NCBI GenBank assembly: GCA_965644315.1
Contig: CBFFRQ010000060.1
Location: forward strand, 1-38,382
DNA: 38,382 nt
Source: Caecitellus pseudoparvulus
Lineage: Eukaryota; Bigyra: Bicosoecida
Direction: 5' to 3'
Shown: positions 31,042-38,382 of the stretch, one piece after another
How positions within the stretch are numbered: the first letter of the stretch is position 1
Layout: each line of letters begins with the position of its first letter
The notes under the pieces: generated by a model
What the model saw: the letters and a program-made list of their open reading frames with translations, nothing else
Told to the model about the DNA's origin: nothing
Databases searched by the model: none
Made by a program: the position numbers and the translations under genes

Positions 31042-31571
31042 ATTAGGGGGCCCCGTGACACATGTGCATGGGGTACAGTTCAGGGGTTGTCAGGGTGTCC
31101 GGGAAGCTATTTCCGCACCTTTTTTGCTAAGATGCCGGACACCCCAACCTTGGGGGGGGGTGCCCCCCTTGTGGACCCCCCCCCTTCGCCGCCCGTGTGC
31201 AAGGCGCTGGGAGACGCTCATCCTCCTCCGCCTGCTTGCCAGCCCTGGTTCCCAAGCAGGTTCAAGTGCCACTTTGCCATCAATGCACCGAATCACATCA
31301 ATGATTTAGTTTTAGGGGCTTGATATATACGCCTCTAGGTTCCTGAGCAAGACCAGATTCGTGTGCAACGGAGGTGCAGTGATTGGGAGTTTCGGTCACG
31401 TTTCACTGCTGTCCCTGCATCATCATGGCAGAGGGCGTGCAGCAGAGCAGTGCGCCTCACTGACATTGGTGAGAGACTTCAGTGTGCCCCGGATCCTGGG
31501 AGAGGGGACATGCCTTCTCTACAGCGCGCTCAAGCCACCGTCGCTGCGCTGTCCGTCACTGGAGGATGGCC
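31042..31571. other. Intergenic region with hairpins downstream of the PROSER3-like gene
   Basis: This region of about 530 bp has no supported gene. It holds a perfect 10-bp inverted repeat and a G9/C9 pairing (listed separately), then unremarkable sequence up to the proposed transposon end at about 31572. Confidence 0.4.
31093..31144. repeat. Perfect 10-bp inverted repeat 51 bp after a stop codon
   Basis: GGGTGTCCGG at 31093-31102 pairs with CCGGACACCC at 31135-31144 across a 32-nt loop containing T6. It lies just after the stop codon at 31041, so it would form a 3'-UTR stem-loop. Eight bases further on, a G9 run (31152-31160) can pair with a following C9 run near 31186-31194. Confidence 0.55.
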
Positions 31572-31909
31572 CACTAGTAATTTGCAAGTTCAAAGTGTTT
31601 TTTACTAAGTGAGAATCTTGTACTAGTGCGAAGACAATGGAAAAATATCGTGCTAGTGTGAGCATGAGGGTCAGTGTGCACGCAGTCAGCTGTGCTAGTG
31701 TCAAGTCCGTGCTAGTGAAGTGCTTGAAAGCCGCAGAGGCGATGTGAAATACTAGTGTGCTTGGGGTTTGCCAAAACTGCACATCACCCTGTTCACTAGG
31801 GGTGGGTTGTGCGCTAGTGCGTCAGACCTGTCCAAAGCGTCGCTAGTGTGAGCGCGGTAGGCAGGATTCACGAGGGCCAGCTGTACTAGTGAGGTGAGCT
31901 GTACTAGTG
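31572..31909. repeat. Left subterminal repeat array
   Basis: Nine CTAGTG words lie on the plus strand (31623, 31653, 31695, 31712, 31752, 31814, 31843, 31886 and 31904) at irregular 17-62 bp spacing, each usually preceded by GTA, GTG or GCG. CACTAG occurs at 31572 and 31794. The chance frequency of one 6-mer is about once in 4 kb, so the clustering is far above expectation. In CACTA elements such arrays are transposase-binding sites (family knowledge). Confidence 0.85.
31587..31603 (+). repeat. Left terminal inverted repeat candidate
   Basis: AGTTCAAAGTGTTTTTT corresponds to the reverse complement of 38355-38375 (AGTTTGAAGAGTGTTTTTTTT) with a small gap and few mismatches. Similarity fades inward apart from the CTAG words. 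Confidence 0.5.
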
Positions 31910-31912
31910 CAG

Positions 31913-32430
31913 CAGCAAGCTCGAGCTGACGTTGTGGGTGGAGCAGACCTCTCTCGTACACACACCAATAAACACAATGTTGGTGCAGTCTTCGACTCTG
32001 TGTGCCATCTTCATCGTTGTCTCACAACTACCACGGCTTTTGTTTGGACCATGATCATGCTATCGGGCTAGGAAGAGCCCTGCGTCGACTGGTGTGGCGT
32101 TTCGCTTCTAACGGGTTCTCCGCGCCTCTCCCATGCGGAACCGGGTAGGACTCCCACCAGGTCCCCGGCCCCTGGAAAACCTACCATGACTTATGCTTAG
32201 GTTTGGCCGGCCCTGGCGCCTTGTGGTGGGCTTGTGCTAGCGGTGTTGGACGGCTTCGCCGTGATGCAAGTGCCTGGCGCACGCAGCTTCGCAACGTTCG
32301 CTGCCACAAGACAGGCTCGGTGCATTGGCATGGATGAAATGTGAGGGAGGCCTGATGAAAGGTGGTCCATCCGTGCTGCAGCATGGAACTTCTCTTGTCA
32401 GCCAGCGTGTGGCGCAAAGCTCTCACAAGC
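31913..32430. other. Noncoding stretch between repeat array and transposase stop
   Basis: About 520 bp separates the left repeats from the end of the minus-strand transposase gene. It is the transposase 3' flank. An AATAAA occurs on plus at 31968-31973. A run of stem-loops at 32065-32185 is listed separately, and a further ACGGC-TTC-GCCGT hairpin lies near 32249-32261. I see no coding potential. Confidence 0.45.
32065..32185. ncRNA. Cluster of stem-loops, possible structured RNA
   Basis: Three hairpins follow in series. GGGCT/AGCCC (32065-32069 with 32076-32080) closes a 6-nt loop. GGTT..CCGC pairs with GCGGAACC (32114-32123 with 32135-32142) with a 2-nt bulge. A compound hairpin has outer stem GGTAGG/CCTACC (32144-32149 with 32180-32185) and inner stem CCAGG/CCTGG (32157-32161 with 32171-32175). 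Strand cannot be decided. The region falls inside the transposon, downstream of its transposase gene. It might be a 3' processing structure, a ribozyme or chance; I match it to no known family. Confidence 0.3.
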
Positions 32431-35400
32431 TCAGTGCTGCCGCGCTGTGATGGTCGGCAGCCAGAAGAGAACCGGGTCACCATCCGGCTCCTCTGTGTAA
32501 GTGTGCCCCTCCACTACTGTGGGGTGAACCACCGCTGGAGCGATGAGAACACTGCCACCCACTGCGTTGGCTGGGGGGGCGACATCCAGCGGGTTCACGT
32601 ACTTCCATCCAGCTATACATGCGTGGGCCTCGTCTGGGTGCAAGAATGTCCCCAACAACACCACCTCCTCAATCGAGGCATCTTTCTCATGGTCCTGGGG
32701 TGCATCACCAACAAGAGCAGCGACAGCACGGAACAACCCACTCCCAATGGCTGGCGCGGCTGCCCCTTGTTGCTGCTCCTCACGCACAACCACGAAAGCG
32801 GGGAAGCACAGCGTCGACGTGTTCCCGCCTGGGAAGCACATCAAGACGGTGCTGCACAGCCGTACTTGTCCCACCATCCTATCTCCAGTACCAACTGTGC
32901 TGGAGACGCTCTGCAGCATGGTATTCACGTCCCCTAGAGGTAAGACCCCATCCAGAGACATTCCGGCCACGCAGGGCTCCAAGGCTGCGCGGATTGTGCG
33001 GGCCAGCCCACTGTCTTCCCTGTCGAGCAGTTGCCAGACAGTGATTGGTGATCGGAGGACCTCGCGAGCCTTTGTTACAGGGGACAGGTACGGCATCTCT
33101 GGCAGCGGGCTGCCTTGCAGCAGGCAAGCAAGCTCTTCCCCAGCCACCTGTGATGAGGCGCTCGTCACCCATGCCTCGCTTACCAGCATGTCTCGGCGGA
33201 TGGATGCGTACGTCAACAACTTTGGCATATTGGCTGCCCCAAACGCAGAGTTGCACAGCTTCCACAGGCGGATGAGAGCGGGGTGCCGGCCCTCCCCGTT
33301 GTCAGTGTCCAGCGCTGCAACTACCCCAAAGCCTGCCACAGCTGCAGGAAGGTGCTGTATCTCGTGGGCCTTGGGATAGTGTGTGCTGGTGTCGCATGAA
33401 AAACTACTCCCTCCGGACTTGGAGGCTGCCTCTTGCACAAGCTCAGCGATCAGCTCCTGCGTGCCAACCATCCGAGCTAGCCAAACCTGCATGCCAAGCA
33501 GGGCCGCTTCGTCCAGTGTGTCTCGCACATACATGTATGCCTGTACTACCAGTGTACAGTGACACAGCACTTGCACCATGGTGTGCAGCTGGGGATCAGC
33601 AATAATGTCTTGGTTGTGTCCGACGATGAGTGGCAACCACTGCGCCCTGCTAACGCGCTCGGCCGACCGCATCATACCCCCAGCATTCTGCCGCCATGGC
33701 AGTGCTCTTCCTCCATCAAGCCGAGTTCCGTTTATGGTCACACCCTTGACGGCCTCCCATCGGCTTTTAAGGAGTGCTTCCCTCGCAGCAAGTCCTGGAC
33801 CGACAGTCATCGCAGCTAGGACAAACCTTTCGCAGCGGGCCGCTACAGCCCCCGTGTCGGCCGCGTGGATGGGATCTGGAGGCCTCAGGAAGCACAGCCG
33901 GGTTCCTAGTACCTTCTCAGCCGCTTCCCACGCGCTGAGTGCCCCTCTGCGATGTCCAGTGGCCGCGGCTGCCTCATCGCTGCCGGCTCCCTCTCCCCCT
34001 ACCCTGAGCTGACAGTGTTTCAGCGATGCCAGCGAGGACAGCTGTGGACCGGGGACACAGCGACACTGCACGCACCGCCGATGGAGCAAGTCAAACTGAT
34101 CCCACGCTTCCACCATGTCCGCCGACAGCTGGATAATGCAAGGCATCATCTGCACATACTCCACCAGCTGCCTCGGGCGACTGTGTGCGGTCACCTGTGA
34201 CACCCTGTACCCAGCAGACTTCAGTGCAAGGGACTGCTCTGGAGTCACCTCCTTGGGAATGCCGCCCATCTTCTGGATCGCGAGCAAGGGTTGGAGGACA
34301 AGGCTCAAAACCATGGACTGTGCTGCTTGTGCTGTGGCCGCAGCCGAAGTCAGGCCCGCCTCTCGCAGCACGTTGTCATCCTTGGGAAGTCTCTTTGGGC
34401 TCGGGGGCATGGCGAGCAATGTTGCCCTGTGCGCCTTGCGCATGGAGGCAGCATCCCCCGCAAGCGGCCAGAGCATCATGGGATACAATGCATGCTTCCC
34501 AGCCCCATCAGGGTGCACTTCGTCCATGAAAATGACCAGCGGCATGGATAGCGCCCCGCGCGCCTTGGCGCGTTCAGCCGCATTGCGCAGGAAGACGCCA
34601 TTGGATGGATGGCTCCATGTCTGTCCTGCCGCCCCAGCTTCGGATGGACGGAACTGTTTTTCAACGCTGACCGGATCTCTGAGGCTACAATGGCCAACCT
34701 CGAGGGGGGCAGGGAGCGAGATCTCCCCACCGCCCGGTAGCTGCAAGGCGTCCTTCATGCGTCTCCAATGCGCTGTCGCCAGCCCGTCTGCAAAGTGGAA
34801 CTTTTCTTTCACCTTCATGGCAGCGCTATTGTGTGCTGGCAGCTTAAGTGTTGATGGGAACCACTCTGGACTGGCGACGCCACCTCCTCGGTGAGGGGCG
34901 AAGTCCTCCAGTGGTACTTCGGCAGCCGTGCGTATAAGCACGTCCCACAGTGGCATGGAAGGCACTTCGCACTGTCCACCTGCCAGTCCCTTGGGTAAAG
35001 GTACAGTGATGGAGATCGGGGAGGGGGTTCCTTCCGCGGCGATCTCCAGCAGCTTGTCGATGCTTGGCACCATGGGACACTGTGGAGCTGTGCGATGCTC
35101 CTGACGAAGAAGCACCTCAGAAGTCTTGATCGTCTTGTTGTGCTCCTTGATGATCTCCGTCAGCACACTCTTGCTGGCGTTGAAGCGCAGCAGACACTTG
35201 AGTATGGTCCGGCCCATGCCCCCTCCAATGCCTCCACCACTACCCGCACTCTGTGCTGACAGCCGATCAGCGTGCGCTATGGCTCTGGCGACCAGCTCGG
35301 TGTGGCGTGGAGGGATGTGCTTTGCTGCTCCGGGTTGCTTTCGTGGTCCCCCGGTTGGCTGGGGAAGAGCTGGCTGTGCCATCTGGGCTTGGACGGTGGC

Positions 35401-35694
35401 GGCGACAGGCTCAACAACCAAAGCAAAGGGTGACCCCCCCCCTTGTGAGTGCCCGGCTGCCATGCGCTTGGCACCCACATCATGTTGAGGCCGCGCCGCG
35501 GCTTGCTGGTGGCGCTTGCGTTCAAGGCGAGTAGTTCGAGCTTCTGAAGCCAGCCGCTCCTGAACCTCACGAAGCCGTTGGACTTGTGCTTCTTTGTACG
35601 CCTTCATCCGCCTGCGACGACAATGGACCATATGGCCGCCAAGAGCTCGTTCGTCGTCGAACTCCTTGTTGCAGAGCTTGCAGCGGGCGCTCAT
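32431..35694 (-). CDS. Zinc-finger Plavaka-like DDE transposase
   Basis: This is one long exon of 1087 residues reading leftward from the ATG at 35694-35692. The N-terminus carries a C2HC finger: C5, C8, H21, C25 in CKLCNKEFDDERALGGHMVHC-type spacing, with ALGGH as in plant-style fingers. A basic helix (KAYKEAQVQRLREVQERLA) follows. The core has PLVIFMDEVHPDGAGKHA followed by LYPMMLWPLAGD and RKAHRATLLAMPP. This fits the Plavaka pattern of a catalytic Asp, a GxKxAYP block, and a LLAxLP block (family knowledge). A later LLHRRCVQCRC fits the H..C..C segment of these nucleases. I could not assign the remaining two catalytic acidic residues with confidence. The zinc finger would recognise the CTAG-centred terminal repeats (inference). 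It is divergent to the 35986 gene. The alternative is another CMC or KDZ-related transposase. Confidence 0.7.
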   Translation of the reverse strand: MSARCKLCNKEFDDERALGGHMVHCRRRRMKAYKEAQVQRLREVQERLASEARTTRLERKRHQQAAARPQHDVGAKRMAAGHSQGGGSPFALVVEPVAATVQAQMAQPALPQPTGGPRKQPGAAKHIPPRHTELVARAIAHADRLSAQSAGSGGGIGGGMGRTILKCLLRFNASKSVLTEIIKEHNKTIKTSEVLLRQEHRTAPQCPMVPSIDKLLEIAAEGTPSPISITVPLPKGLAGGQCEVPSMPLWDVLIRTAAEVPLEDFAPHRGGGVASPEWFPSTLKLPAHNSAAMKVKEKFHFADGLATAHWRRMKDALQLPGGGEISLPAPLEVGHCSLRDPVSVEKQFRPSEAGAAGQTWSHPSNGVFLRNAAERAKARGALSMPLVIFMDEVHPDGAGKHALYPMMLWPLAGDAASMRKAHRATLLAMPPSPKRLPKDDNVLREAGLTSAAATAQAAQSMVLSLVLQPLLAIQKMGGIPKEVTPEQSLALKSAGYRVSQVTAHSRPRQLVEYVQMMPCIIQLSADMVEAWDQFDLLHRRCVQCRCVPGPQLSSLASLKHCQLRVGGEGAGSDEAAAATGHRRGALSAWEAAEKVLGTRLCFLRPPDPIHAADTGAVAARCERFVLAAMTVGPGLAAREALLKSRWEAVKGVTINGTRLDGGRALPWRQNAGGMMRSAERVSRAQWLPLIVGHNQDIIADPQLHTMVQVLCHCTLVVQAYMYVRDTLDEAALLGMQVWLARMVGTQELIAELVQEAASKSGGSSFSCDTSTHYPKAHEIQHLPAAVAGFGVVAALDTDNGEGRHPALIRLWKLCNSAFGAANMPKLLTYASIRRDMLVSEAWVTSASSQVAGEELACLLQGSPLPEMPYLSPVTKAREVLRSPITVWQLLDREDSGLARTIRAALEPCVAGMSLDGVLPLGDVNTMLQSVSSTVGTGDRMVGQVRLCSTVLMCFPGGNTSTLCFPAFVVVREEQQQGAAAPAIGSGLFRAVAALVGDAPQDHEKDASIEEVVLLGTFLHPDEAHACIAGWKYVNPLDVAPPANAVGGSVLIAPAVVHPTVVEGHTYTEEPDGDPVLFWLPTITARQH

Positions 35695-35985
35695 TCTGAG
35701 TCTTCTGTAGCGTGAGGGCACCGGCGGAGTTCCGTTGCTTGCGTTGGCGCCCCTACCGTACGTACGCAACGCGCACAGCGAGGCGAGAACGCAACACAAT
35801 GCCAGGCAGCCGTAGCATCTTCATGTTGGTCGTTGGTGTGTGTTGGGCTGTGGGCATTGAAGGCGCCTTGCAACCTCGTCCAGTGCATTTCCAGTCTGTC
35901 TCGACATTCCACCGTTGCATGTACTTTCAGACCCACCAAGTCCTCAGATACGCTTTTTGTTGCACACCCACCCCAACCATTCACC
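35695..35985. promoter_or_regulatory. Divergent promoter of the Plavaka-like element
   Basis: This 291-bp region separates the start codons of the transposase (minus) and the second element gene (plus), so both are probably driven from here. It contains the perfect palindrome CGTACGTACG at 35757-35766, a possible dimeric protein-binding or self-regulatory site. No CTAGTG copies occur in it. Confidence 0.5.
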
Positions 35986-38028
35986 ATGTCACTTCACTTT
36001 GATGAAATGGGCTCTGACAGCGAGGATGCAGGGGACACAACGGCAAGTGTCGTGGCTTCGTTAAGTATCGCCACACCCCTCGAGGCTGCACACCTCTTCA
36101 ACCGCAGCACGGCTGCCAAAGCTGTGATGGCCGGGAAACGTCGACGGGATGTTGTGCTTTGGGCATCTCACCCTGGCAACTGCACTGGGTCCGTCGTTGG
36201 GGTGCCTGACGTTCTGGAGGGTAATGGTACGTACTGGTTCGCGCCACAGGATCGACGCCCGTGCAGCGCCTCCCCACCCCACCCTAGCATCATGTGCAGG
36301 TGATGCCAACGCACTCACATGCCTTGATGACAGGGAGCTATTCGGCACAGCTAGGGGCGGTTCTAGTGCTGCCATTGCGGCTCGTACGTACCTGCTCTGC
36401 AGTCACGGTAGCCACAGCGTTCTAACGGCCACTGCTAAGCTTCGTTGGACCGGACCAATCCCGCTCCCCTTCCCCAGAAGCCTTCGCCGCAAATACAATG
36501 GCGAGCTGCAGACCGATCAAGGCACCAAGGCCGCTTGACCTTGCTGAGAAGCTTGAATCGGCGAAGGAGCTGCTTGAGTCTATTGGCACGCCCAGCGAGA
36601 AACGTCTCATCGAGTTGTTGAACGAGGTTTTCGTTTGGAGCGCAAACACCATGTCCCTTGTCCAACTCTCACTTGGCCTGGGGCAATTCAGAACTTCACA
36701 GGTAGTGGGTATGGTTGGTCCACTAACGCAGAAGCAGGAAGCAAAGAACTCCAAGAAACGTGGAGCTCGTGGGGGAGACCAGCTGGGTGAACTCTTAGAG
36801 CCCGTGGGGGGCGCAGACTCAATCCCATGGCCCCGAAAGTTCAGGGCAGAAGCCCGCCGCATCGTGGTCGACCTCATCCTCGAGAACCCTTCGTTCATCT
36901 TGGCAGACCCCGAGAACCTGGTAGACACACTACGAGCAGCCATCGAGGCAGTTGAGGCCGAGCAGAACGTTGCCCGAGAGGTGGCTGGAGCCACAGAGGA
37001 AGGGGGAGATGGGGTGCCGGTTGGAGCACAAGCCACGAGCCGGGCTCTAGACGACCCTAGGTTCTCAGCACCGTGGAAGTTCAAATGCCTCGAAAACGTG
37101 ATAGCAGCAGCGAGGAAGGTTTCGATACAGAAGGAGCTTACCGAGCGGGGTGGCGTGCTTTGCGCGCTGAAGGACATGGCGAAGAGCAGCAAGAGTGCGA
37201 GTTACGCCGGGCTGAAGGCCGCCATGAGCAATGTCAGGAGCAAGTGCCGCGCCAAAATCACGAGGTGAGTGCCCAGAGGACTCCTTCCGAGTCCGTGGAG
37301 CGCAGCATAGCAGACTTCTGAGCATTGCGCAGTTCGGAATGCCTAGGAAAGTTCGAACCGTGGCACGAGATGCAGAGGAAGTACGAGCCAGTCCATGAGA
37401 AGTGCACCGGAGGTGCAAGCATTCAGCTTGACCACGACCCAGCCTTCTTCGAGGTGTCTTCCGAGGACCCTGAGTACCGCCACAGTTGGGTGCCCAAGGT
37501 AAGTATGTGTGTGAGTCTAGACCCGCACAGGTGATGCTGGGCCCGAATGCTCCTTTCTCATGCATTCTCTTTGTGCCACAGGCTGAGAGGGGCAAAAAAA
37601 GGGCTGATCGATCAAGGCACCGCCTGTGCTTGCAGGAAGTCAACGTTGCCCGTGAGGCCATCGTCAATCATACCACCATCAAGGCTGTTTTCAAACGCCG
37701 GGGATCCGAGGACTCCAGTAGCGGCCCCCGTTTCGACCCCAGCTTCAGGCGTTTGGAAGCGGCGCTCAGTGGCCCAGAAGATGTGGCAAAAGGGGCCAGG
37801 ATTGTCTTACGATGGATGGAGGCTGCGTACAACGTTGCTGTCGACTGCTTGAACGTGAAGAACAAGCAGTGGGTGACTGATTGTGGGGACCTGAGCAGCC
37901 TGACCGTTGACGACAAGGTGCGTGCGTGCTGTATGTTGGCCATGCTGTGGACGTCGTTACGCATGAAGCACCACGTACAGACGGAGATGGCCGTGCTTAC
38001 GCACAAAATTGTGTCCAGGATAACCTGA
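35986..38028 (+). CDS. Unrecognised second protein of the Plavaka-like element
   Basis: This protein is unknown. The model has five exons: 35986-36226, 36300-36383, 36478-37264, 37333-37498 and 37582-38028. Introns of 73, 94, 68 and 83 nt have strong GTACGT, GTGAGT and GTAAGT donors, and every phase matches, giving 574 residues. The N-terminus is acidic and Ser-rich. Exon 3 starts with a helical leucine-rich part (LAEKLESAKELLESIG) and contains lysine clusters (KNSKKRGARGG). Exon 4 has several His, Trp and acidic residues. Exon 5 is basic at first (ERGKKRADRSRHR) and ends in amphipathic helices. No known DNA-binding fold is evident. Its place between transposase and inverted end repeats implies it serves the element, perhaps as an end-binding or nuclear-import partner (inference). 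The well-preserved frame over five exons suggests recent activity. Confidence 0.75.
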
Positions 38029-38139
38029 CATGCCCTCCCTCGACCTGGCGCCGAGCCATCCGTGCTGAAGCTACTTCATTGTTCTTCAGGTTGTCAAGGT
38101 GTGTTTCAATGCAATCGATTCACGGCAGACCGAACTTGT

Positions 38140-38340
38140 TGCGCTAGCGAAGAATGTACTACTAGGAAAAATGTCCAGCTGGGCGGTGCGCTAGTAGTGC
38201 GCTGGGCGGCCCTCCGTACTAGTAGCGCCTCGCCCAGCGAAATTTACTAGTACCGAGCACAACCACCCCCGCTCACTAGTGTGCCTCTGGGCATGCATTC
38301 TCACTAGCATTGCAGTCGCCCCACTCACTTCACTAGCGCA
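38140..38340. repeat. Right subterminal repeat array
   Basis: Eight CTAG-centred words lie between 38142 and 38336. The outer three read CACTAG (38274, 38302 and 38331), the reverse complement of the CTAGTG units at the left end. The inner ones are ACTAGTA or GCGCTAG variants. Confidence 0.8.
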
Positions 38341-38354
38341 AAATTGAGCTCTAG

Positions 38355-38375
38355 AAAAAAAACACTCTTCAAACT
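38355..38375 (-). repeat. Right terminal inverted repeat candidate
   Basis: Read on minus this is AGTTTGAAGAGTGTTTTTTTT, matching 31587-31603. It is followed on plus by CTCCTTA at the window edge. The minus reading TAAGGAG lines up with TAATTTGCA just inside the left CACTAG. Confidence 0.5.
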
Positions 38376-38382
38376 CTCCTTA

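Larger units (their letters stand above)
31572..38382. mobile_element. Plavaka-like DNA transposon with subterminal ACTAGTG repeats
   Basis: This element is at least 6.8 kb and runs to, or just past, the right edge. It encodes a DDE transposase with an N-terminal zinc finger (minus, 35694-32431) and a five-exon protein (plus, 35986-38028). They are transcribed divergently. Dense CTAG-centred repeats lie near both ends in opposite orientation (left CTAGTG, right CACTAG). An imperfect inverted repeat follows: 31587-31603 against 38375-38355, both reading AGTTY-AAR-GTGTTTTTT with one small gap. The left end probably starts CACTAG at 31572, as CACTA-type elements do, in which case the right terminus would be a few bases beyond 38382. 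No target duplication can be checked because the right flank is missing. It is a complete or nearly complete autonomous element by gene content. Confidence 0.7.

Overview
The window is nuclear DNA from a GC-rich microbial eukaryote (a protist or alga; I cannot place it further). Coding frames are broken by short GT-AG introns, mostly 65-95 nt, with GTGAGT/GTGCGT-type donors and pyrimidine-rich CAG acceptors. Gene content is typically eukaryotic: a COP9 signalosome subunit, an EH-domain endocytic scaffold, a DDX21/Gu-type RNA helicase and a PROSER3-like protein. Genes are densely packed, with gaps of roughly 25-550 bp. I saw no tRNA, rRNA, CRISPR array or prokaryotic operon structure. All exon joins were made by eye from reading frame, splice signals and intron phase; no transcript or database evidence was available.

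Layout from left to right. (1) 1-3974: 3' part of a large unrecognised disordered protein gene in five exons. (2) 4467-11477: an unrecognised four-exon gene whose second intron contains a complete two-gene PIF/Harbinger-type DNA transposon (about 5487-10351). Removing the element leaves one copy of a TTA target duplication and an ordinary 79-nt intron. (3) 11605-13178: CSN1 with its PCI domain. (4) 13434-16536: Eps15/Ede1-like protein with two EH domains, a coiled coil and DAFGD repeats. (5) 16839-19019: DDX21-like helicase in one exon. (6) 19489-22881: C-type lectin domain, mucin-like stalk and several membrane segments. (7) 23374-25108: an unrecognised two-pass membrane protein, converging on (8) 25135-26341 (minus), a secreted nucleoside hydrolase, which diverges from (9) 26722-31041, a long Ser/Pro-rich PROSER3-like protein. 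(10) From about 31572 to the right edge lies a second, larger DNA transposon with subterminal ACTAGTG/CACTAG repeats. It carries a zinc-finger Plavaka-like transposase (minus) and a five-exon unknown gene (plus) that diverge from a 291-bp promoter region.

The host genes have no obvious shared pathway. The strongest leads are the two mobile elements: the intron-resident Harbinger element with a non-Myb partner gene, and the CACTA-ended Plavaka-like element with its unknown second gene and a hairpin-rich noncoding stretch.
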